From positions 372,001 through 436,000 of the forward strand of contig JAHDVF020001361.1 in assembly GCA_022606425.2 (NCBI GenBank): DNA of 64,000 nucleotides, in the 5' to 3' direction. The DNA comes from Lepidostoma basale. Lineage: Eukaryota > Arthropoda > Insecta > Trichoptera > Lepidostomatidae. The translations under genes and the position numbers were made by a program. Numbering within the stretch: the first letter of the stretch is position 1; each line of letters starts with the position of its first letter. Under the pieces are notes generated by a model that made no database searches, was not told the DNA's origin, and was given only the letters and a program-made list of their open reading frames with translations. This document shows, piece by piece, positions 1-12,130 of this stretch.

Positions 1-224
1 TCAGCATCTCAAGAGGACCCGCTCGAAATAACAGACTCCTGAGTCTACCAAAAGGGAAGAAGAAGAATATCTTTAATACGAATGAAATGGTCGTTTCCTA
101 GAATGTTATTATAATTTTATGATAATAACATGTTTCATTTCATTTTATGAAATTTCATAGTAGATGTTCATTTTAAATAACGAAAATACAAATAAAATTT
201 ATATAAAATATATTTATTTTTATA

Positions 225-371
225 TATTTAGTGTGCTTCCACTTGTGTTTAATGTCGACCGGTTTCGACAGCTTGCTGCCATCTTCTGGAGAAGACCACC
301 AGAACATCCACCAGCAGCAAGCTGCCGAAACCGGTCGACGTTAAGCACAAGTGGAAGCCAACTAAATATAT
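225..371. repeat. Fold-back element with hammerhead-like cores in both arms
   Basis: Two arms of about 55 bases (225-279 and 314-371) are near-perfect inverted copies, ending in the reversed words CTTCCACTTG and CAAGTGGAAG. Each arm holds GAAACCGGTCGAC preceded by a pairing stem (GCAGC..GCTGC). The minus-strand copy reads CAGAAGA where a hammerhead core would read CTGAAGA, so it looks decayed. A further half motif (GGCGAAACATGAC) lies at about 456-470. Nothing else is recognisable in 1-900 outside this. Confidence 0.7.
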
Positions 372-904
372 AATCATAAAGAATTTTTCTATATATTTTT
401 TTTTCATTCTGTTTTTGTATTGTTTTGTTATCAAACATTTGAAAATGCCTTTAACCGGCGAAACATGACATAATTAATCTTTTTCAAAACATATGTTTTC
501 ATTCGTTTTATTAATATAGAGTTTTACATCATTGTTAAAGAAACAATAAAAATAATGAAACTTCTAGAATAAATACGTTTTAATTTTTTTTATTAATCAA
601 ATATAATTGTTATTTTACAAGTAATGTATGCTGTAAAAACCAGTTTTGTTCTATATAAAAGATAATGTAGCTAGAAGGTTGAGAAAAAAAGCATCATTAG
701 AGGTGGAAACGATATCGTTTAGGGTGGAGAACACTTATGGACCCTTATCCGCATTGGGGAAGGTCTTTAAACACCGGAGGAATGATTTACACAATATTAC
801 ATCCCCACAGGCCCGTATCAGGCGTTTACCAACGGATCTAGGGTAACGACCGTTATTTTAAAAGGACATATAATTCAAATATATAATAGATTTCTCTTAA
901 TGAC

Positions 905-1770
905 GTACTTATGGAGACCAAACGGATTGCCCAACAACGAGCAAACTGGATAGGCCATAAAATCAGGCACCCGGGCCTACTTATTACTATCGCAGAGGGA
1001 ATTAGGAGAAAAGATGACATTGTCATTCTGGCGGAATCTGTGGGAGAACTCGAAGGCATGCTTGATGAACTGAACACTGCATCCAGGCGAGTGGGTCTCG
1101 GGATGAATTTGGACAAGACGAAAGTCATGTATAATGAACATATTATCCCGAGATCAGTAACCGTCGATGGGTCGGCTCTTGAAGTGATACAAGAATACAC
1201 ATATCTTGGCCAAATCATACAACTAGGTAGAAACAATTTCGAGAAAGAAGCCGACCGAAGAATCCAGTTGGGTTGGGCGGCCTTTGGTAATTTACGTTAT
1301 GATCTCACCTCTAAAATACCACAATGCCTCAAGACTAAAGTCTTCAACAAGTGCGTCTTGTCAGTCATGACATACGGAGCCGAGACGTGGACATTGACAA
1401 AAGGTCTAGTTTACAGATTCAAGGTCGCCCAACGCGCCATGGAAAGAGCCAGGCTTGGAATAACCTTGAGGGACAGATTTAGAAACGAATTTATTCTACA
1501 ACAAACCAAGGTGACTGAGGTAGCTCTGAGAATGAGCGGGCTGAAGTGGCGATGGGCTGGCCATATCTATCGGAGAACCGACGGCCGATGGGGGAGACGG
1601 GTTCTGGAGTGGAGACCGCGTACAGGACTCCGCAGAATTGGACGTACCCCTGCCCGCTGAACCGACGATCTGAAGAGGATTGCTGAACATGGGTGGATGG
1701 GGGCGGTGGCGTGCTTTGGGAGAGGCCTGCGTTCAGCAGTAGATGACAGACGGCTGATGATGATGAATGA
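905..1770 (+). mobile_element. RTE-type non-LTR retrotransposon remnant (family C)
   Basis: An open frame at 911-1660 encodes the C-terminal part of an endonuclease/reverse-transcriptase polyprotein. Visible words are KDDIVILAES (eroded FADD box region), EYTYLGQII, VMTYGAETWTLTK and LKWRWAGH. After the stop the homology continues to about 1770 (DDLKRIA, ALGEA-like residues) and ends in a GATGATGAT tail. The copy is 5'-truncated and has no intact catalytic FADD. Related copies are at 38800-39010 and 60674-61133. Confidence 0.85.
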
Positions 1771-2104
1771 TTAGAGGGAATGGTTAGAGGCAGGAATTGC
1801 AAAGGCCGTCCAAGGAACGCCAATATGGACCAGGTGATTAAGGACATGTACTGTGGCAGCTTCACAGAGATGAAGAGACTACACGGAGATGGTAAATATT
1901 TGATTATATTTGTGATTTATCTCCGATTTTCAATAAAAACTATTTAGGCTCAATCCCACTGCATTTATTTTGTAAATGCTTTGGATCAACTCTCTGCAGC
2001 TTCGAAAAGATAGGCATCGCAAAAACTCTATCATATATCGATTTAAATACATTCGTCTGAGAGACCTCATTTATGCATCTGCTGCATTATTGTATTCTCA
2101 GCAT

Positions 2105-2240
2105 CATCATCTTGTTATTATTCTTCCGGTGCCGTGTCAGTTCTCCCCAACGTTGGCGATCACTGCTGCAAAGACATCTCTGTCCTGCGCCACTTGGAAC
2201 AGGTTCTGGACTCTGGTCATCCAGTCTAATGTTTTATGTA
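2105..2240 (-). mobile_element. RTE-type LINE 3' remnant (family D)
   Basis: The segment matches, in antisense, the 3' end seen at 22015-22374 and 46600-46680 (GTGTCAGGT/TCTCCCCAACGTTGGCGATCA style sequence). No open frame survives. The 2240-2700 stretch after it is AT-rich with nothing recognisable. Confidence 0.5.
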
Positions 2241-2726
2241 CCGCAGCCAGGACAACTACCTTTTACCAACTCCCCGACGTCCCTCTAGCACAGTGTTTCT
2301 TAACCGTATTGAAAGAATCGCTCCCTTTACCACAGTAAAATTATCCAACGCCCCTCCCCCCCTCCACCTCAAATAAAAATCGAAATTTAAAATTTACGCT
2401 TTCCTCTAAGTAGGTATGTATTTTATGCAATAGATTTCCTACTATAAATAAAAAAGCTTTGTACGGTTTGTCCTATATAAAAAAATACAATCATGTAATG
2501 AACCTTTTTAAATGAGCTTATATTTTATATGAAGAACATGATATTGAGTATTATTTATTATTAATATGCAAAATTTCAATACCGGTCGATTGCATTCCAT
2601 GATTGCTTCCCATGCTCGATATGTTCCCGTTACAACTTCCTTCTCCTCAATCCTAATTATACCCCTTCCACTCGATATGTTCCCTTTAAAAATTTAGATG
2701 ATGCTAGCTTCTAGCATCATCTACTG

Positions 2727-4955
<2,229 letters not shown>

Positions 4956-4979
4956 ATCTACTGCATTTATTCTACTTTC

Positions 4980-5065
4980 ATTACTCATATCTAACTAACT
5001 AACCGTCACGTCATTCTTTCTGCCTACCGCTACGGTGGACGGCGTGATGGTTAGTTAGTTATTTT
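4980..5065. repeat. Inverted pair of RTE-A 3' tails
   Basis: CTAACTAACTAACCGTCACG and GACGGCGTGATGGTTAGTTAG face each other here, each the terminal word of RTE-A copies elsewhere. No coding part is attached. 5065-5380 shows nothing recognisable. Confidence 0.7.
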
Positions 5066-5379
5066 TGAATTATTAGATCATATATTTTATCCTGTTGCGG
5101 TCCTGTGTATCAGGGAAAAAATTATCTCGCTGGGACGCCATAAATCACCCTCTTCTGGTATTAATCCGTAAATCATTGAAAAGTCGCCTGAAGCTATTTT
5201 TTAATCAAACTTTTCATATTCCCTCCCTACTATAATGACCTAACTATTAGTTTGTTTGTTTTTATTCTTTGCTTTGGAACACCGTAAAATTGATTATCAC
5301 GTAAGCAGATAAAATTGTCTTGTAAACTGTATGAAAGAACTAAAATGAATAAATGCTGGTGCTAAGATAAGTGATTTGT

Positions 5380-6135
5380 CTGTAAATTGTCTGCTTTACG
5401 CGGACGGTGCCGTTCTCGTTGCGGATAGTGCGGACGAATTACAAGTCTTGGTGTCGAGAATGTATGAGGTATGGAAAGTCAAACGATTTAACGATGAATG
5501 TCGGAAAGTCAAAAGTGTTAGTTTATTCTTTAATTTCCTTTGAAAGAGCAAATGACAGTTTGTAAAATATGCGTGAACGAAGAGAACTTGGAACAGGTGA
5601 GAGAATTTGTGTATTTAGGTAGCATGTTCACAGCATTGAAAGAAGGGTTGGTGCGGCTAACAAGGTGAATGGACTTTAAAAATGGTTATCGGAAACAAGA
5701 GTTTATCAATGAAAGCGAAAACGGTCATTCACAATGGAGTTCTGGTCCCAACCCTTATGTATGGAAGCGAAGCATGGAACTGGCAGAAGAAAGATGAGAG
5801 CAGAATAAATGCGGTAGAAATGAGGTCGAAGGATAGAAGGTATTATGAAAAAAATATGATAGGATCGTTGCGTTAGTTCGGACATATGGAGCGCATGGGT
5901 GAAGAAAGAATGGTTAAGAAAGTATACGTTAACGATATAAATGGAGTTTGGAGTCGAGGTAGACAGAGGAAAACGTGGCATGACCAAATTTATCTAATTG
6001 TCGAATCGAAGAATCGTCTTGCGTGTATGACTCGTTGTATGAATGTGGAGGAAGCTAGAGAGGTGTGCCAGGATAGAGTAGTGGGGCGGTCCATTCTCTC
6101 TGTCTACCCCTGCGGAGAAACCTCGTGATGATTTG
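5380..6135 (+). mobile_element. RTE-A LINE, broken copy
   Basis: The reverse-transcriptase core is visible as LLYADGAVLVADSADELQ (about 5395-5455), where the catalytic YADD is changed to YADG. Downstream come LMYGSEAWNWQKKDESRINA (5755-5820) and the 3' region ending GGAGAAACCTCGTGATG. The frame is interrupted several times. This is the only RTE-A copy here that reaches the polymerase active site. Confidence 0.8.
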
Positions 6136-6484
6136 TTGTGTTGTTGTTGTTGTTGTTGCAGATAAACTTTCCATCTTCGGATCCAATGAGTATGTCTTCA
6201 ATTCTTTCAACTAGATATAAATTATTCTTCCATTTGTTTCAAAAAATAAATCCATTTTGCTTTTCTCTCAACGCATCGGTCCAGAGCTGTCTTGAGTGTG
6301 GTTTGCCGCACATACGGAGTTTACACTGACAAAGGGAGGGCACGACATAGGAAACTGACTTTGGGGTAGGATTTTGCTGGATTGTCATACCCCCTAAGAG
6401 TCGTTAATAGTCAAAGTAAGAAGGTGCAATAGCCAGTCAAATTTTATATATAAAAAAATCTTGAAACTTTCACCGTTGCTTATA

Positions 6485-6840
6485 ACTTACTAACTAACCA
6501 TCACGCCGTCCCCGGAGGGGTAGGCAGAGAGGATGGATCGCCACATTGTTCTATCCTGACATAACTTCACACATCGTGACATGCACGCTCGTCGATTGTT
6601 CCTACTTCGAACATGGCCGCCTTTCAGTAATTGATTAATTTGGTCATGCCATATCTTCCTTGGCCTTCCTCAACTTCTTTTTCCAGTCAGGCTACTTGTA
6701 TATATCTTTTTAACCATTTTTCCCTCATCCATTTGTTCCATATGTCCAAACCATCTTAGTGGCCCATTCTTGATTTTATTTATCACGCATTCATCCGCTT
6801 TACATTACTTTCTTACTTCATCATTAGATATTCTATCATT
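6485..6840 (-). mobile_element. RTE-A LINE 3' fragment
   Basis: The antisense 3' end starts TAACTAACCATCACGCCGTC and continues through reversed coding sequence (ATGTCCAAACCATCTTA) matching RTE-A. No open frame is kept. Confidence 0.7.
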
Positions 6841-7084
6841 AAACATTTTGCCACTAGTTATAATAGCAATGTGACTGAAGAAGAAGAAAAAACATACGAC
6901 GCGGGATTCGAACCGGTGACCGACCGCCCAGAAGAATAGAGAAGGGAAGTTATCCTCAGCTATCCAGCAATTAAAATCAATGGCGAAATTTCCAATATAT
7001 AGACACATTATTCGATCGCAGAGCTTAAAAAATTGGACTAAGCCGGACACCTTCGAAAAAATAGATTTTAACTTAAAATACCGA

Positions 7085-7500
7085 TCAACCTGAAAATAAA
7101 AGTTTATGAAACGTGTGTCCTGCCAGTTGCTACTAAAGAGAAATCACGAGTGACCCAAAATGCCATGAAAAGAGCCATGTTAGGAATTAGCCTAAGAGAC
7201 AGAATCAGAAACGATACGGTGAGAGAAAAACAAAGGTCACTGACATCATCCACCGGGTAGCGACTTAAAGTGGCAATGGGCAGGTCACGTAGCCAGAAGC
7301 TCGGACGAAAAATGGACAAGAAGACTACTGATTTGAAGACCGTGGACGGCAAATAAAAGTGCAGGGCGACTGCAACTACGGTGGAAGGATGACCTGAACA
7401 GACATGTCGGAATAACCTGGATGCCGTCTGCACAATACACAAATGGAGGATGCCTTTGTCCAGGAGTGAATGGGAATAGGCTGAAGAAGAAGAAGAAGAA
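7085..7500 (+). mobile_element. RTE-type LINE remnant (family C2), GAAGAA tail
   Basis: The sequence is closely related to 16195-16505. Scattered frames keep the words TKVTDIIHRVA, WQWAGHV and LRWKDDLNRHVGITW, and the copy ends in AGGCTGAAGAAGAAGAAG. 7500-7920 is AT-rich without a recognisable feature. 7920-8200 is a GC-richer patch with an 88-codon frame (7963-8229) that I cannot identify. Confidence 0.75.
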
Positions 7501-8227
7501 GAACATTTGATAATACAAATCAGAATACGCCACTGCATAAAATATATTTAATAAAACTTCTATTAAACTGCAATTTTTAACAATAATAAATATGAAGTTT
7601 TACATCATTGTTCAAGAAACAATAAATAAATATAGATTTTTTACTGTTTTTTTTAACGAAATAAGAAAGTTTTTATTTATGTAAGTGACCTTTTAATAAA
7701 TTTCAAGAATTTTTGTTTATTTCAGCATAATTTCATTGTTCGTAGGAGTAAAAAACAAAAGAAAACATATCATAAAGAAAAATGTGTTTTTCAAAGTAAA
7801 TGAGCATTGTTTGACAGCTGACCACAGATAATTTCCGAATATAATGTCACAATTACAAATAAACATAGACAAATCGAATCTTTGAAAGAAAAAACGGAAA
7901 TATAATAAATAAATACCTCGAACGGGCTTCATCGGCGGAATGAGTACCCTAGACGGGGCAGCGTGATGGCGGAAGTGTGGGTCCGGGAATTCGTCACTAA
8001 ACGGCCTCGCGATAAGACAGGTCAGAGATTGACAACAAAGCGTATAGTATTTGAAATTCGAACAAGAATTTTGACAGGAAAATGGCGCTCGACGAGTCGC
8101 TCGTCTGGCGGGCGGCAACCTACTGGCGAGCGATGCGATCGACGGGAGAAAATTGGAAAACTCAACGCATGCGCACGCCTTTCAAAATGGAAAAGTTTAC
8201 TTGCTTGCATTTGTAATATAACTAACT

Positions 8228-8470
8228 AAACTAATCATCACGCCATCTCCTGAAGCCGTAAGCAGAAATAATGGACCGTCAAATTATTCTTTCCTGGCAT
8301 ACGTACATTCTCTCAATTTACAAAATTCATACATCATGTCATGTACGCACGTCGATTTATAAGACTTATCACGTGGACAAAATTTAATATTTGATTGATT
8401 TGATCGTACCACGTTTTCCTCGGTCGTCCTCTATTTAATCTAGTTCCGATCACATCGTTAGCATATACTT
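8228..8470 (-). mobile_element. RTE-A LINE 3' fragment, antisense
   Basis: The segment begins AACTAAACTAATCATCACGCC and runs through the reversed RTE-A 3' coding end. It is directly abutted by a sense copy, making a head-to-head inverted pair. Confidence 0.65.
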
Positions 8471-9000
8471 GCATTATCATTATTTCCATTATGGCAGTGC
8501 ACAATGGTGTTCTTCTACCAACCCTTATGTATGGAAGCGAAGCATGGAACTGGCAAAAGAAGGATGAAAGTAGAATAAATGCAGTTGAAATGAGATCTCT
8601 TAGAAGAATGTGTGGATACTCTGTGTATGATAGAGTGCCGAATGAAAATATAAGAAATGAATGCGGTGATGGTGTCATGAACAAAATAATGAAAGGATCA
8701 TTAAGATGGTTTGGACATATGGAAAGAATGAATGAAGAAAGAATGGTAAAAAAATTATATATTAATGATGTAAATGGTACCAGAAATAGAGGAAGACCGA
8801 GGAAAACGTGGCACGATAAAATAAATCAAATATTGAATGTCGGCCATGTGAGGAGTCAGAGAAATCGACGCGCGTGCATGACACGATGTATGAATGTTGA
8901 GGAAGCGAGAGAAATATGTCAGGAAAGAAAAGTGTGGCAGTCCATTCTTTCTGCCTACCCCTTCGGGGAGACGGCGTGATGGTTAGTTAGTTAGTTAGTA
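8471..9000 (+). mobile_element. RTE-A LINE 3' copy with open C-terminal frame
   Basis: An uninterrupted frame (8491-8979) encodes the last 162 residues of an RTE-type endonuclease/reverse transcriptase: LMYGSEAWNWQKKDESRINA, then RSLRRMCGYSVYDRVPNENI, LRWFGHMERMNEERMVKK and NRGRPRKTWHDKI. The 3' end is GGGGAGACGGCGTGATGG followed by a (GTTA)n microsatellite, the usual kind of RTE terminus. It is 5'-truncated, so this is a recent dead-on-arrival copy rather than an active element. Confidence 0.88.
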
Positions 9001-9345
9001 TCATTATTTCCATGTGCCAAACCATCTGAATGACTTTTTTTATGATTTTGTTTATTATAATAACAATTTCATTCCGCTACATTCACTTCATATATTTGCA
9101 TTTGTCACTCATATATCGATTTATGACACATTTTTCTGAGAGATCTCATTACTACTGCATTTATTATACTTTCATTATTCTTATTAACTAACTAACCATC
9201 ACGCCGTCTCTCCGAATGGGTAAGCAGACATAATGGACCGTCACGCCCTACTTTCCTGATATTACTTCTCTCGAATCCTCAAAACTCATACATCATGTCA
9301 TGCACGCAGTCGATTTCTTATTCTTCTCACGTGGCCGCTATTTAA
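9001..9345 (-). mobile_element. RTE-A LINE fragment, antisense
   Basis: Reversed RTE-A sequence (CCAAACCATCTGAATGA, then TTCTGAGAGATCTCATTA and TAACTAACTAACCATCACGCC) follows the sense copy directly and makes a fold-back with it. Confidence 0.65.
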
Positions 9346-9509
9346 TGGAATAATGGTAGGAATAATTAATTCTCATTCTGAAAATTTGGTTTGGTTCATG
9401 TGGTGCTCCCGTGAATTTGGAGAAATTACGTGTATAAGTGAATTGTTTTGGTCAATATGATTGTTGCCGCACTTTATAATACTTAATTGTGAGACGTAAT
9501 ACGTTTTTA

Positions 9510-10185
9510 CTGTTTTGATGTCAAAATTATACAAGTTTTTTCGTTTATATAAAGAATTTTGACAGGTGTAAAAATAAATTTTTCATTTGTTCCAATGACA
9601 ATTTGAATAATTTCTTCAATATTCTTTTTAAGTTCTTGCTGGTGTTGGTTGGTTTTAAGTGCCTAATTACTGCCAAATAAAAAAAGTGGATACGTGGAAC
9701 ATTAATTAAATCATATAACAGCTAATTTAAAAAACGGTGGATACGTGTAACATAAATTAAATAAACACAAAAGTCCGGATCGTCCATGTCAACATGTGCA
9801 ACATCGGAAAAACATTTTGTGTTATTACATTATGTGCTTAATTTAAAAAACGGTGGATTCGTGGAACATAAATTAAATAGACAAATCTAAAAATTGCACC
9901 ATCTAAAAATAACATTTTGCATGAAATTATTTTTATTTTGTTATTTTATTTTATATCATTGTATTTTATATTATTTGTTTTAGATTTATTTTGTGGATGT
10001 TGGAAGATCGAAGTGTGCGCGGGAGATGCCTATTGGTGGCGATGAGGTTCGTAACCCATCACACCGCGTCTCCCGCGGGGCGAAAAGAGAAGAATGGAGT
10101 GCCGCATCGGTTAAAGTGTGACAGTCCATTCTTTCTGCCTACCCTTTCGGGGAGACGGCGTGATGGTTAGTTAGTTAGTTATGGT
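9510..10185 (+). mobile_element. Short non-autonomous element sharing the RTE-A tail
   Basis: The element runs from TTTTGATGTCAAAATTATAC through internal near-repeats (AAAAAACGGTGGATACGTG and AAAAAACGGTGGATTCGTG) to a GC-rich module GTGCGCGGGAGATGCCTATT. Its last 60 bases (CATTCTTTCTGCCTACCC..GGAGACGGCGTGATGG then GTTAG repeats) match the RTE-A LINE 3' end. GGTTCGTAACCC resembles a Pol III B box. It has no coding capacity. Further copies lie at 11090, 22480, 25420, 40105 and 54070. Confidence 0.75.
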
Positions 10186-10344
10186 AGGAATAATGTAAGC
10201 GCGATGGCTTTATCGATTTTACATTGATTTTTAATTAATATATAAAATATAAATAGTTATTACAATAAAGAAGCAGTATTTTGAAATTTTGGTTTGGTTC
10301 ATGTGGTGCTCCTGTAAATTTGGAGATATTTCGCGTATAATTTC

Positions 10345-11010
10345 AATTTCAATTTCAATTTATTCAAAAAAATTATAAACATTACAGAAACACATCCAAA
10401 TCGTTTATAACCACAAAAATAAAATTAACAATTTAAAAAAACATATTTACAAATAATATAACAAGAAAACAAATAAGAGTAAGTCAGAAAAAAGAAAAAC
10501 AGAAGAAAATTTAAAAAAAAAAAATATTAGAACAGATATTCAGAAACAGTTTGGTAAAGATTAACATTTTTGTACAATAAGTAGAGAAGCAAATAGTAAT
10601 TTAATACATAAGAGATAGATGCTTTCTAAGGGTAGCCTCACTATCGTGAAAAATATCCACATCCGAAGAGATGCGGTTTAATAGGATTATTGCCCTGCCC
10701 ACGGGCATTACCTTAGGTAGATTGGTTCTACACAGTGGCAGGTGAAATAATCTATGTTGCCCTTGTCGCAGATAATTGTCGGGGACAAACAAAGTCAAGT
10801 CATTCAAAATATCAGAGTTATGTATTCGACCACGAATCAGTTGAAAAAAATGAACACCCAGGTGGATGGTTCGTCTAATTTCCAATGATTGGTAGTCCAG
10901 CATACCCAGCAAGAAATCAGTTGGGTACAGCCAGGGATAGTATCCGTTCTCTTTAAGGTACAGAAATCGTAAGAATTTTTTCTGTACCTTCTCGATTAAT
11001 AGACAATATT
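10345..11010 (-). mobile_element. LINE-B relative with (AAATTG)n tail
   Basis: The minus-strand frame (10601-10912) reads HFFQLIRGRIHNSDILNDLT and LFVPDNYLRQGQHRLFHLPL, clearly related to LINE-B but divergent. Its 3' end is a run of TTTCAA units (tail AAATTG) instead of GATTT, so it is a separate lineage. Coding homology extends to about 11000 (EKVQKKFLRFLYLKENG). Confidence 0.8.
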
Positions 11011-11089
11011 TTGTTTCATGCGGTCATTGTTCTGGTAAATTTAACTGTTATCGCACTTTATAATAGTTAATTGTGACACGTTATACGTT

Positions 11090-11695
11090 TGTATTGTTTT
11101 GCTGTTAAAATTATATTATTTTTATCGTTTTTATAAAGAATTTTGACAGGTGTCAAAAAAATATTTTTCCATTGTTCCAATGACAATTTGAATAATTTCT
11201 TCAATATTATTTTTAAGTTCTTGCTGATTAAGTGCCTAATTACAGCTAATTTAAAAAAACGGTGGATACGTGTAAAATAAATTAAATAAACACAAAAGTC
11301 CGGATCGTCCATGTCAACATGTGCAACATCGAAAAAAACATTATGTGCTAAATTAAAAAAACGGTGGATTCGTGGAACATAAATTAAAAAGACAATATGT
11401 GCACCATCTAAAAAGAACATTTGTGTTAAATTATTTTTATTTTGTTATTTTATTTTATATCATTGTATTTTATATTATTTGTTTCAGATTTATTTTGTGG
11501 GTGTTGGACGATCGAAGAGTGCGCGGGAGATGCCTATTGGTGGCGATGAAGTTCGCAGCCCATCACACCGCGTCTCCCGCGGAGCGAAAAGAGAAGGATG
11601 GAGTGCCGCATCAGTAAAAGTGTGACAGTCCATTCTTTCTGCCTACCCTTTCGGGGAGACGGCGTGATGGTTAATTAGTTAGTTAGTTTATTACA
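11090..11695 (+). mobile_element. Short non-autonomous element sharing the RTE-A tail
   Basis: This is a second long copy of the element at 9510-10185, with the same order of internal words (GGTGGATACGTG, GTCCGGATCGTCCATGTC, GTGCGCGGGAGATGCC) and the same CGGCGTGATGGTTA end. 11700-12080 has no recognisable feature. Confidence 0.75.
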
Positions 11696-12084
11696 ATTTT
11701 GTATCGTCTTGCGAGGGTATTCTCAAATTAAAACTAATCGCCAAACAGTTATTTCCCTCCATTTACTAATTACTCAATTCTATAGATAGTTAGTTCCTAT
11801 AATAGGAAAAACCTAAAATTTGTTTTGTTCAACTTCACACAATTCTTATTATAATTAATTTTGGGTCCACCCCAAATTAGTTTTAGGAAACACCCGCATA
11901 TAATGAGTTAAAATATTTTTCTAGTGTTATATTTAAATTTAACATCGTCATTTGTATCGTATCACGATAATCGCCAATGAATTTGCTTATTTTAATTAAG
12001 TATAATGAATTTCACTCTACATCCATCTTGACAGATAATCAATTCAGTTATCTGGCACATTTAGGGGGATATCTCAGTCATTCG

Positions 12085-12119
12085 TATAAAAACCTCAACT
12101 CATTTCTCTGAAAATCATT
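12085..12119 (+). promoter_or_regulatory. Core promoter of the serine protease homologue
   Basis: TATAAAAA starts at 12085 and an arthropod initiator-like TCATT has its A at 12117, 32 bases downstream. This spacing is standard for TATA/Inr promoters. It predicts a 5' UTR of only 14 bases before the ATG at 12131, typical of highly expressed secreted-protease genes. Inferred from motif and spacing only. Confidence 0.6.
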
Positions 12120-12130
12120 TCAAGACAACA

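Noticed and set aside
6127..6160. GTTGTTGTTGTT run as a CRISPR or satellite array
   Set aside because: It is a short trinucleotide microsatellite after a LINE copy; no spaced repeats of CRISPR type occur anywhere in the window.
8960..9000. GTTAGTTAGTTAG runs as telomeric or interstitial telomere repeats
   Set aside because: Insect telomeres are TTAGG; here the unit is GTTA and it always follows the same RTE-A 3' end, so it is a LINE tail.
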